From NCBI GenBank assembly GCA_045535305.1, contig JAZSLJ010000056.1, forward strand, positions 1 through 24,430: DNA of 24,430 bases, read 5' to 3'. Source of the DNA: UBA1081 sp045535305. Lineage in GTDB: Bacteria > Bacillota > Clostridia > Oscillospirales > Acutalibacteraceae. Below the pieces are notes generated by a model. The model was not told where the DNA came from. It saw only the letters and a program-made list of their open reading frames with translations, and searched no databases. Position 1 is the stretch's first letter; every line of letters starts with the position of its first letter. Both the position numbers and the translations under genes were made by a program. Positions 16,435 to 24,346 of the stretch are shown here, piece after piece.

Positions 16435-18536
16435 TTGTAATTTATATTTTAGCAGCTCTGCTCGGCCTTATTCTGCTGATTACGGTTATAGAAGCAATTT
16501 ACTATATCAGCATGAAGCCGGCACAGGAATTACCCGATGACAAGGAATTTGACTATTATTCAGTAACAGTGGACGGCAAGACCTTTGAGGATGCATATCT
16601 TTTCCTGTCAGGTGATAAAAATTCACCCGAATTCACGGAAGAAGAATTATTCACAATGCTCAACAAACAGAGTGAATATATGGGCAGACGTTTTGACTGC
16701 TCCGATTTCAGGGCACAGTTACTCTTTAAAATCTACAAAGACTGTTTTAATAACCTCTCCGACAGATGCCGCGAGATTATAAAGAAAACTTTTCTTGATT
16801 TTAAATATTTTATGGACGAGCCCGGCGACGACAGCATGTGTTACTGGTCGGAAAACCATCAAATTCTCTTTGCGACAGTTGAATATCTCACAGGTCAGGA
16901 ATGGCAGGAAGAAATATTCTCAAACAACGGAATGACGGGCAAAGAGCATATGAAGAAAGCTGAAAAAAGAATTGAAGCGTGGATGAGCCAACGGTTCAAT
17001 TACGGTTTTTCGGAATATTTAAGCAACAACTATCTTGCAGAAGATATTTCCCCTATGGCAAACCTTATTGCCTACTGTCAGGATGAAAAAATCGTCAGAC
17101 GAATGAAAATCATTATGGATATTCTTTGGCTTGATGTTGCTCTCAACAGCGTAAACAACCGTTTTGTTGCAACCAGCTCAAGAATGTACGGCAACAACAA
17201 AGCAGGTAATTACTACGGCAACAGCATCGCTGCAGCAATGAATGTTTTATGGGGAAATAAAGGTGCTGATAGAATTCTCAGCAATCCCTATCTTTCAGAC
17301 AAAGAAAAAAGACAGATACAGGATACACTTGCAAAAAAACCGAATCACATAGTTATCTGTTTTACGGATGTTGTAAAAAAAGGAATATACAAACTCCCCG
17401 AAGTCATAAAAGATATTGCACTTTCTGAAGAAACCTTTGATGTAAAAATGGGTTGCGGACTCTCTCCCGTTGATATGAAAAATGAAAATCTGATCGGTCA
17501 GAACCCACATCAGATTATGGCTCAGTGGGGTGCAGAAACATTCACAAATCCCGAAGTTATAAACAATACTCTTGCATATCTTAAAAACAACAAGATGTAC
17601 AAAAGCTCATTCTTGGGATATTTCAGATTCTTGAATCTTACAATTTTCAAGCCTCTTAAATGGGAGAAATTTGCTGCAAAGCACAACATTATGCCTCACG
17701 GAATTGCAACGGGCAGAGGGAATGTTTACACTTACAGAACCGCACACTACTCACTGTCAACATCAGTTGCAAAGGATGTTGATATGTGCGGTGCTCAGGA
17801 CCACGAATGGACTGCAAATATAGGCGAAGCTCTTACTCTTTTCACAACCCATCCTGCAGGAAACGGTGAAGGCAGATACGGTTCATCTCCCGGCTATTGG
17901 ATTGGCAACGGCAGACGCCCTATGAGCGTGCAGAACAAAAATGTAAATATCACAATCTATAAATTACCCGAAAAAAAGAGACTGGGTGAAACAAAGATTG
18001 CCGCTATGACACACGCATATATGCCCAAGTGCTTCTATGATGAATTTGAAATAAACGAAAACATTGTCTTTGCAAGGAAAAACGGTGTTTTCGTGGCTCT
18101 TATATGTAACAGTAAGCCTGAATTCAAACCCTATAATAAAGACTCTGCAAAAGGTATTTACAAAAACAGAACTCTTTCCGATGATTACATAATAAAGGGT
18201 GAATTTGACCTTTGCCTAAGAGGCGGAGAGCATCACATTTATGTAACGGAGCTTTCCGATGCAGACTGTGAAACATTCACTCAGTTCAAAGAAAGAATTA
18301 AAAATAACAAGATTGTTTTCGGCAACGGAAGTGTAACTTACAGCACACATTTCGGCGAGATTTCAGCATCTTATAACGGTCAATTCAAAATAAACGGTGA
18401 AGATGTAAATACAGAATTTGACAGATATGACTGTAAATTCTGTAAAACAACGAGAAAACCCAAAACCGTTTATGTTGACAACGGTAAACACTCACTTCTG
18501 CTTGACTTGAACAACATCATTCGAATATCAACATAA
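16431..18536 (+). CDS. Uncharacterised membrane-anchored protein, possible polysaccharide-lyase-like toroid
   Basis: 701 residues that I cannot assign to a named family. Residues 3-27 form one membrane anchor, so the rest should lie outside the cell. Residues 60-420 look helical, with repeated aromatic/acidic helix pairs and the striking segments YWSENH (138-143), YGFSEYLSNNY (191-201) and VATSSRMYG. From about 430 to the end it becomes beta-rich, with HYSLSTS, CGAQDHEW, TTHPAGNGEGRYG and SPGYWIGNGRRP. Helical barrel followed by beta-sandwich, with exposed His, Asn, Tyr and Arg, recalls the heparinase/PL8-like lyases, but this is inference. The start overlaps the transporter stop (ATGA) with AGGTGAT upstream, so it belongs to the sugar operon. 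A terminator follows. Nothing looks broken. Confidence 0.6.
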   Translation: MIVIYILAALLGLILLITVIEAIYYISMKPAQELPDDKEFDYYSVTVDGKTFEDAYLFLSGDKNSPEFTEEELFTMLNKQSEYMGRRFDCSDFRAQLLFKIYKDCFNNLSDRCREIIKKTFLDFKYFMDEPGDDSMCYWSENHQILFATVEYLTGQEWQEEIFSNNGMTGKEHMKKAEKRIEAWMSQRFNYGFSEYLSNNYLAEDISPMANLIAYCQDEKIVRRMKIIMDILWLDVALNSVNNRFVATSSRMYGNNKAGNYYGNSIAAAMNVLWGNKGADRILSNPYLSDKEKRQIQDTLAKKPNHIVICFTDVVKKGIYKLPEVIKDIALSEETFDVKMGCGLSPVDMKNENLIGQNPHQIMAQWGAETFTNPEVINNTLAYLKNNKMYKSSFLGYFRFLNLTIFKPLKWEKFAAKHNIMPHGIATGRGNVYTYRTAHYSLSTSVAKDVDMCGAQDHEWTANIGEALTLFTTHPAGNGEGRYGSSPGYWIGNGRRPMSVQNKNVNITIYKLPEKKRLGETKIAAMTHAYMPKCFYDEFEINENIVFARKNGVFVALICNSKPEFKPYNKDSAKGIYKNRTLSDDYIIKGEFDLCLRGGEHHIYVTELSDADCETFTQFKERIKNNKIVFGNGSVTYSTHFGEISASYNGQFKINGEDVNTEFDRYDCKFCKTTRKPKTVYVDNGKHSLLLDLNNIIRIST

Positions 18537-18540
18537 AAAA

Positions 18541-18579
18541 AACTATCCGAAGAAGAGAAGAATTCTTTTTCGGATAGTT
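18541..18579. terminator. Bidirectional terminator between convergent genes
   Basis: An 11-bp perfect stem, AACTATCCGAA (18541-18551) with TTCGGATAGTT (18569-18579), is followed by an AATTTTTTATTT tail rightward and by a run of eight T leftward. It lies between the stops at 18536 and 18586 and can serve both genes. Confidence 0.9.
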
Positions 18580-18585
18580 AATTTT

Positions 18586-21090
18586 TTATTTGGATTTTAA
18601 CTGTGTGATAATTATATGTCCTATTGCCTTTGCACCTTTTGTGATGTAATTGAGGAGATTTCCCGAAATGCCTGTCATAACGGGACTCTTAAGGTCTTTT
18701 TCATCAATTCCGTCTGCCATACCCTCTCTGACTGAAATATTGTCTTTAATAAAAGGTGCAACATCACTTTCTTCGGGAGAAGATATAACGGCACCGTCTG
18801 AAAAAGCACAGATTTGTATTCTTTCTTCATCCGAAAGCCCGGTTGAAGAAAGCGGATAAAGACCGAGCACGGCTGTTTCACTGCTTCCGTTATATGCAGG
18901 CGCAATACTTTTTCCCTGCGCTGCAACAAGTGTGTAAACATCAAGAATTTCATCCTTTGATCTTCCGTGATGATGCCTCTGTCTGCCGTAATAAGTGCCG
19001 AAAGGATTCATTCTGACAGTTTTATCCTTTTCAAGTCTCATGGGACAATGCGCCATGGAATTAAGCACCTGTCTTGCATTTGCAACAATCAACCCGCCCT
19101 TTTCGTCGAAAAGTCCCGTAAAACCGCCCGTAAGCTGATGATTGAATGATGCAACACTCTTATTTTTTTCATCACTTTCTGGAAAACTCTGTGTTCTGTA
19201 GGAAGAAATATCGTCCATAAAATTTCTCTTGATAACAGAAATATCACCGTCAAGTGTGGGTGTAATCTGAAAAGGAACAGCCTCGGTCCATTTCATATCG
19301 GTATATCTTCCGAGAGCTGAATTCTCGGTTGAAATTGATGTATTTTCAGCTGTATAAGGGTAATTCACTGTTGTTCTGACATAAACAGCATCGGAGAATC
19401 GCGTTTTAAAGAAATCATAAGTAAAACTGCCAGCTTTGAGTTCATTGGGCAAATGAATTTCACCCTTAATTCTGACACCTTCGCCTTCACCTGCAACAGA
19501 AAGAGGATAAACTCCCGTGTTTATGAATTCATACTTTCTGTTACCATAGGTTATAAATGACTGCAGAAAATCATCTCTGCCGATAAGCCTTCCGGCACAC
19601 TGAACGAATGAGATTCTTCCGCTGTTTGAAAACATAATTGAAAGTCTGTCTGTTTCAAGAAGATTCTTAAATGTAGGTGTTTCTTTTTTACAGTCAAAAC
19701 CGATTTCAAGTTCATACTTTTTAAGTTTTCGTTTAAATTTCAGCATAAGAAAAGCCGAAGAACAGTCATCAGAAGTGGCGACGGCTGTATATGTGTCAAG
19801 ATATTTCGCATCAACCGTAAGACATGAAATATCTGATATATTCTTCTTTATTTCAATCTGAACACACTGAATGAGAGAATCCGTTGTATTATAAACAGTT
19901 ATTTTTTTTGTACTCGGCATTGCAGAAAGCTCATTTTTTATCACTTCACTGCCAAATCCAAGAGCTGATTTCTCTCTCTGAATATTTAGTACAGGAGTTG
20001 CAAGACCGAAATGAGTTGTGGAGAGAAGCAGTACCCTTTTGCCAAATGACGGTGAAAGCGAGTCTTTTGTTGCGGTTACCTTTGCCATTGATCTTGCTCT
20101 TTCAAGCTTTGTCCAGATTTGTCTGTTGAAGGGCTTTTCTGCCCAGGATGCATAACCTGTAAAATTACCGTCTGCTGTATCGTGTGTAAAAGTGATTTCA
20201 CCAACGGGTGAATGATTTTTAAGATATCCGCCGGGGGTATCGAATACAACATAAGGCAGGTCTGCAACTTCTTCAACAAGACCGTGAATACCGTCAGTAT
20301 TTGCAATTTTACCCGTAAACGATTTCAGTTCGATTGTTTCCCAGAAAATCGCATCTGCATCCATATTGATAAACAGGAATAAATCATTATTGATCTCACC
20401 GCTTTCCTGCTTTTTGCGAAGATCTTTAACCCACGCACGAAGACAGCCCGCATCACAGACATCTGAATTGCTGTATGTGGGGATAACGGTCATACTTTCG
20501 CCTTTATAAGTATATGTGAGCGGATTGAACGCCTTTTCATCGTCAAGCTGAGGAATTATAGTTCTGAAAGCATCAAAGGGCACACAACTGTAATAGAGGC
20601 AAAGTGCTTTGATTCCGAGTTTATTGTAAAGGCTGACCTGCGAAGGAGTGAACATACCTTCCTGCGGACGGACAATTTTCTCACATTCACCGAAAATGTC
20701 CTGAAGTCCGCTACCCTCTTTATTTGTGATAGCAAGATTGATACTTTCACAAAATTCGTCCTCGGTCATCGCAGAAAGAGCACCGTTATTGTAGCCCATG
20801 ATGATGTTTTCATCACCGTATTTTGTAACACGCTCTTTCATTTTTTCAATGATATCGGGAGCGTACTCAGGAAGAATCTTCTGCAAAGAGAAAAAGTTTT
20901 CTGTATCCCATGTACCCTTTACGGGAATACCATTTTCATTGAATTCGGTCAGCACATCAAGGATTTTTCTTATAATCCTTATATCAGAACCGAAACCGAG
21001 ATTATCATTTGTATCCCCTCGGTATGAATGATAGCAATTAACATGAAAACCGTATGCAATGTGTATCTTATTGTCTTTCAATCTGCTCAC
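18586..21090 (-). CDS. GH57/GH38-like glycoside hydrolase superfamily protein
   Basis: 834 residues with no signal peptide. The first 300 or so resemble the (beta/alpha)7 barrel of GH57/GH38-type glycosidases: HIAYGFHVNCYH at 10-21, GTWDTENFF at 59-67, RPQEGMFTP at 141-149, where Glu144 sits where GH57 has its nucleophile (PECAxxP), and INMDADAIFWE at 241-251, where an Asp acid/base would be expected. The remaining 500 residues look beta-rich, as in the C-terminal domains of GH38-like enzymes. The match is by pattern and distant, so substrate and even activity are uncertain. The start is probably GTG at 21090; GGAAG is very close to it, and a TTG three codons later (21081) is an alternative. 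It converges on the sugar operon, probably acting on imported oligosaccharides in the cytoplasm. Confidence 0.6.
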   Translation of the reverse strand: MSRLKDNKIHIAYGFHVNCYHSYRGDTNDNLGFGSDIRIIRKILDVLTEFNENGIPVKGTWDTENFFSLQKILPEYAPDIIEKMKERVTKYGDENIIMGYNNGALSAMTEDEFCESINLAITNKEGSGLQDIFGECEKIVRPQEGMFTPSQVSLYNKLGIKALCLYYSCVPFDAFRTIIPQLDDEKAFNPLTYTYKGESMTVIPTYSNSDVCDAGCLRAWVKDLRKKQESGEINNDLFLFINMDADAIFWETIELKSFTGKIANTDGIHGLVEEVADLPYVVFDTPGGYLKNHSPVGEITFTHDTADGNFTGYASWAEKPFNRQIWTKLERARSMAKVTATKDSLSPSFGKRVLLLSTTHFGLATPVLNIQREKSALGFGSEVIKNELSAMPSTKKITVYNTTDSLIQCVQIEIKKNISDISCLTVDAKYLDTYTAVATSDDCSSAFLMLKFKRKLKKYELEIGFDCKKETPTFKNLLETDRLSIMFSNSGRISFVQCAGRLIGRDDFLQSFITYGNRKYEFINTGVYPLSVAGEGEGVRIKGEIHLPNELKAGSFTYDFFKTRFSDAVYVRTTVNYPYTAENTSISTENSALGRYTDMKWTEAVPFQITPTLDGDISVIKRNFMDDISSYRTQSFPESDEKNKSVASFNHQLTGGFTGLFDEKGGLIVANARQVLNSMAHCPMRLEKDKTVRMNPFGTYYGRQRHHHGRSKDEILDVYTLVAAQGKSIAPAYNGSSETAVLGLYPLSSTGLSDEERIQICAFSDGAVISSPEESDVAPFIKDNISVREGMADGIDEKDLKSPVMTGISGNLLNYITKGAKAIGHIIITQLKSK

Positions 21091-21113
21091 TTCTTCCGAT
21101 TATATTCACTGAT

Positions 21114-21143
21114 ATATTAACATTTTTATGGTTAATAATTCAA
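21114..21143 (-). promoter_or_regulatory. Candidate promoter for the GH57/38-like gene
   Basis: Minus strand TTGAAT (21143-21138) and TAATAT (21119-21114) with an 18-base spacer, 24 bases before the start codon. AT-rich surroundings lower confidence. Confidence 0.4.
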
Positions 21144-21284
21144 GTATAATAAATTAATAAACTGCAGACGTTTTTTAGATTCATGGGCAGAGACACACGT
21201 TGACGAGGTAAAGATTATTTTTGATACAAGACACGAAATCGGGAGTTTACGATAAAAAAAACTATCTCCGTCTCTGAAAACCTA

Positions 21285-21313
21285 TTTACTTTTTTACCGT
21301 TCTTTTATATAAT
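21285..21313 (+). promoter_or_regulatory. Promoter of the metallo-beta-lactamase-fold gene
   Basis: A perfect TATAAT (21308-21313) with TTTACT (21285-21290) 17 bases upstream. A 7-bp inverted pair, CAGAGAC (21188-21194) and GTCTCTG (21270-21276), lies upstream and could be regulatory or chance. The rest of the gap from 21144 shows no gene. Confidence 0.6.
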
Positions 21314-21368
21314 GAAGCCATAGAAAATTCGGAATAGTAAAAAATAACGATATGAGAGGATGCTGAAT

Positions 21369-22139
21369 ATGAAAATTACTTGGTACGGAACGGCGACCAT
21401 CGGGATTGATGACGGAAAAACAAAGCTGCTTTTCGATCCTTTCGTGCGGATGAATAAGCACATAGAAACCACACCCGTTGAAGGCTTTGCGGGCTTTGAC
21501 GCGGTTTTTGTTACGCATGGGCATTTTGATCATATATACAGCATCCCTGCACTTGCCGAAAAAGATAAAAACGTTCCGATCTACTGCACCGAAACCCCTA
21601 AGAAAACACTTATGGGAAGGGGTGTACCCGAAGAACGAATTAAAACGATCCACGCGGATGACGTGATTCAGTTCGGTGATTATACCATCCGCCCACGTCG
21701 ATTCAGGCACATCGTTTTTGACCCGATCTATATTCTCACTGTCGTACCTAAATGCGTCATGATGTTGCCACGTCTGTTCTGGCAAGCATATATGAATCGT
21801 AAAATGCCGGAGGGCGGAGAAATCGTCGCCTATGAGATTGAAGCTCAGGGTAAAAAGATCTTTCTGACCGGCTCCTTCCGTGAGCATCCGGAGGAGCAGT
21901 ATCCGGATGATATTGATCTTTTGGTTCTCGCTAATGGCGGAAGCATTTTCGTGCCCGAAAAAACAAAAGGCTTTATAGATCGGTACCATCCGAAAAGAAT
22001 CTTTGTGGACCATTTTGACGATGCTTTCCCGCCTATTACACGGGCGGTCAGTGTCAACAGGCTGAAAAGAACGATAAAAAAGAAACATCCCGAAATTGAG
22101 TTTATCATTCCGGAAATCTGCAAGTCCATTGAATTATAA
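21369..22139 (+). CDS. Metallo-beta-lactamase-fold hydrolase (UlaG-like group)
   Basis: 256 residues. The zinc site HGHFDH is at 50-55, after the strand VFVTH. Later metal-ligand candidates are His in RRFRHIVFD, the aspartate region near FLTGSFREHPEEQ, and FVDHFDD near residue 215. The short N-terminus MKITWYGTATIGIDDGKTK resembles the MBL-fold/UlaG-like enzymes, which range from lactonases to phosphodiesterases; the substrate is unknown. I prefer the second ATG because GAGAGGA lies 8 bases upstream; the ATG at 21360 overlaps that motif. It has its own promoter and terminator, so it is a single-gene unit. Its base composition and codon choice (more GCG, CGG and ACG codons) look richer in GC than the flanking genes, a hint of separate acquisition. 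Confidence 0.85.
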   Translation: MKITWYGTATIGIDDGKTKLLFDPFVRMNKHIETTPVEGFAGFDAVFVTHGHFDHIYSIPALAEKDKNVPIYCTETPKKTLMGRGVPEERIKTIHADDVIQFGDYTIRPRRFRHIVFDPIYILTVVPKCVMMLPRLFWQAYMNRKMPEGGEIVAYEIEAQGKKIFLTGSFREHPEEQYPDDIDLLVLANGGSIFVPEKTKGFIDRYHPKRIFVDHFDDAFPPITRAVSVNRLKRTIKKKHPEIEFIIPEICKSIEL

Positions 22140-22173
22140 CCACGAAAATAGTGATGTTTATGAAAAAAAAGTG

Positions 22174-22200
22174 ATGCTATCCGAGAGGGTGGCATTTTTT
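22174..22200 (+). terminator. Terminator after the metallo-beta-lactamase-fold gene
   Basis: ATGCTATCC (22174-22182) pairs with GGGTGGCAT (22187-22195) around a GAGA tetraloop, with two G-T pairs, then a run of T. It starts 34 bases after the stop codon. Confidence 0.88.
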
Positions 22201-22209
22201 CATTGAATA

Positions 22210-22218
22210 TGTTATAAT
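22210..22218 (+). promoter_or_regulatory. Extended -10 promoter of the rhamnosidase gene
   Basis: TGTTATAAT is a perfect extended -10 element about 55 bases before the start codon, directly after the preceding terminator. No good -35 is visible, as is common for extended -10 promoters. Confidence 0.5.
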
Positions 22219-22273
22219 CAGTTTGATAAATAAGAATTTATGATCCGATTATGATAAAATAAGGGAGGTTCCT

Positions 22274-24286
22274 ATGCAAATTTTACAGACAATTATTTCT
22301 TATCTTGTAATAGCGGCAGGTTTTATTTCTTCAATTTTTTCGTGGGGGGAAACATCAATGATACCATATACAAACAATTATAAAATTCCGGACAGCATTC
22401 CCGAATACAATGTGATTTCTACGGACGAGAAAACCGATTGGCAGGCAAAATGGATTTGGGACAAGGAAAATCTGACTGAAAAAAATGTCTGGATGTGCTT
22501 TAATAAAAGGGTCAGTCTTGAAAATAAGCCCGAAGAACTTTTTGCCCACATCTCAGCCGACTCGAAATATTGGCTTTACATAAACGGAGAAACTGTTGTT
22601 TTTGAGGGAAGCGTGAAACGAGGTCCCGATAAAAACAGCTGCTATTATGACAGTATAGATATTGCAACTTATCTCAAAGAGGGTGAAAACTCAATTTGTG
22701 CTTTGGTGTGGTTCTGGGATGATGAAACAAGCTATTCCTACAACAGCAGCGGTCAGGGCGGATTCCTTTTTGAAGCTAAAAATTCGGACATTACCATACT
22801 TTCCGACAAAAGCTGGAAGGTAAAAAGAAACGAAGCTTTCGTTGACAGTCCTCTTTATCCGCCTAATTACAGACTGCCCGAATACAGTATTTATTTCGAT
22901 GCAAGGGAAGATTTGGGCGATTGGATAAATGAAGGTTATGACGTTACATCTTGGGAAAATGCAACCGAATATGCCGTCGGCGGCGAGGGTGCTTACGGCA
23001 AGCTTTATCCGAGAGGAATACCTTTTTTAAAAGATTACGGTCTTAAAGATTATGAGAATTCAAAGGATTATGAAAACTATACCGTAAAAAAGCTTTTCGG
23101 TGAAAAAATAACCGTAGATATTCCCTACAACGCACAGCTTACTCCCTATCTTAAAATCACAGCACCCGCCGGAAAAAAGATTCGCATTACAACTGAAAAC
23201 ACTTTAATCGGTGCTGTTTCAACTACATACATAACTAAAGAGGGCGAGCAGGAGTTTGAAGCTTCAGGCTGGTTTAACGGTGAGCATATCACTTATAAAA
23301 TTCCTAAAGGCGTAACTGTTATTGCTCTTAAATACCGCGAAACGGGATATGACAGCTCATTCTGCGGTAACTTCAAGTGCGATGATGAATTCTTGAATTC
23401 TCTGTGGCAAAAATCTCTGCGTACTCTCTATGTTACTATGCGCGATAATTTTATGGATTGTCCCGACAGAGAAAGGGCTCAATGGTGGGGCGACGTTACA
23501 AGTGAAATGATTATGACAATGTACTCAATGGACAGCAATTCCTATCTGCTGTATCAAAAGGGTGTGGAAGCGATGCTTTCTCACGTTGACGACACAAAAG
23601 TGCTTCAGACTGTTGTACCTATAAGCGGTGATTATTTTGAGCTTCCCGTTCAGCAGCTTGCAGGAATCGTAGGCTTCCTCACTTACTATGAATATACCGG
23701 CGACAAGGCTTTTATCGCAAAGGTTTACGACGCATCTCTTGACTACTTAAAGCTTTGGGAAATCGGTGAAAATAATCTTGTCGTTCATCGCAGTGGTTCA
23801 TGGGATTGGCCTGATTGGGGCTCAAAGGCAGATATGACAGCTATTGAAAACGCCTGGGTTTACTATGCTCTGTCAGCCACAGAGAAAATGGCGGATATTT
23901 TAGGTAAAGACGAGGATATCTCTTATATTACCGAAAGAAAAGCTGCTATCGCAAAAGGCTATAAGGCTCTTTGGACAGAAGAAGGCTTCAAAAGTGATGA
24001 TGTGAAAGAGCCCGATGACAGAGCAAATGCTCTTGCAGTTCTGTCGGGTCTTGCAGTAAAAGAGCAGTATGATGCAATTACAGATGTTCTTACCAATACC
24101 AAAAATTCAAGCCCGTATATGGAATACTATGTTCTTGAAGCCCTTTGCCAGATGGGAGAACATGAAGCTGCATCAGACAGAATCAAGGACAGATATGAGG
24201 GTATGATGTGTGAGGATTACTCTACTCTCTGGGAATTCTGGGATTCCTGGCGCGGCACTATGAAGTCGGAGGCCAAGCGGTCTTAG
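22274..24286 (+). CDS. GH78-type alpha-L-rhamnosidase, 3' end cut by adapter sequence
   Basis: An inverting glycosidase releasing terminal L-rhamnose. The N-terminus has a hydrophobic signal or anchor (about residues 5-24). Beta-sandwich domains follow (WQAKWIW, WLYINGE), then the helical (alpha/alpha)6 catalytic domain from about 370. The catalytic site matches the GH78 pattern: DCPDRERAQWWGD carries Asp395, Glu400 and Asp407 with the family spacing, and TLWEFW carries the general-base Glu654. GGGAGG lies 5 bases before the ATG. The true sequence ends at base 24262 (Met663). The last seven residues, KSEAKRS, and the stop are encoded by sequencing adapter, so the natural protein continues beyond the contig with the end of the catalytic domain and a probable C-terminal beta domain. 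Likely substrates are pectin side chains or plant glycosides. Confidence 0.88.
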   Translation: MQILQTIISYLVIAAGFISSIFSWGETSMIPYTNNYKIPDSIPEYNVISTDEKTDWQAKWIWDKENLTEKNVWMCFNKRVSLENKPEELFAHISADSKYWLYINGETVVFEGSVKRGPDKNSCYYDSIDIATYLKEGENSICALVWFWDDETSYSYNSSGQGGFLFEAKNSDITILSDKSWKVKRNEAFVDSPLYPPNYRLPEYSIYFDAREDLGDWINEGYDVTSWENATEYAVGGEGAYGKLYPRGIPFLKDYGLKDYENSKDYENYTVKKLFGEKITVDIPYNAQLTPYLKITAPAGKKIRITTENTLIGAVSTTYITKEGEQEFEASGWFNGEHITYKIPKGVTVIALKYRETGYDSSFCGNFKCDDEFLNSLWQKSLRTLYVTMRDNFMDCPDRERAQWWGDVTSEMIMTMYSMDSNSYLLYQKGVEAMLSHVDDTKVLQTVVPISGDYFELPVQQLAGIVGFLTYYEYTGDKAFIAKVYDASLDYLKLWEIGENNLVVHRSGSWDWPDWGSKADMTAIENAWVYYALSATEKMADILGKDEDISYITERKAAIAKGYKALWTEEGFKSDDVKEPDDRANALAVLSGLAVKEQYDAITDVLTNTKNSSPYMEYYVLEALCQMGEHEAASDRIKDRYEGMMCEDYSTLWEFWDSWRGTMKSEAKRS

Positions 24287-24346
24287 GAAGACAAGTGTTA
24301 ACTACAACTCCTTGGCTCACAGAACGACATGGCTACGATCCGACTT
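24263..24346. other. Sequencing adapter contamination (DNBSEQ/MGI type)
   Basis: Bases 24263-24294 match the known MGI/BGI read-1 adapter (begins AAGTCGGAGGCCAAGCGG). Bases 24305-24346 match the reverse complement of the read-2 adapter (ends GGCTACGATCCGACTT). The 10 bases between (24295-24304, GTGTTAACTA) would be a sample barcode. This is the circularised-library junction of DNA nanoball sequencing, not genomic DNA. Confidence 0.96.

Noticed and set aside
21294..22088. 264-codon open frame on the minus strand opposite the metallo-beta-lactamase-fold gene
   Set aside because: No family resemblance, cysteine- and histidine-rich composition typical of an antisense frame, and the plus-strand gene has motifs, promoter and ribosome binding site.
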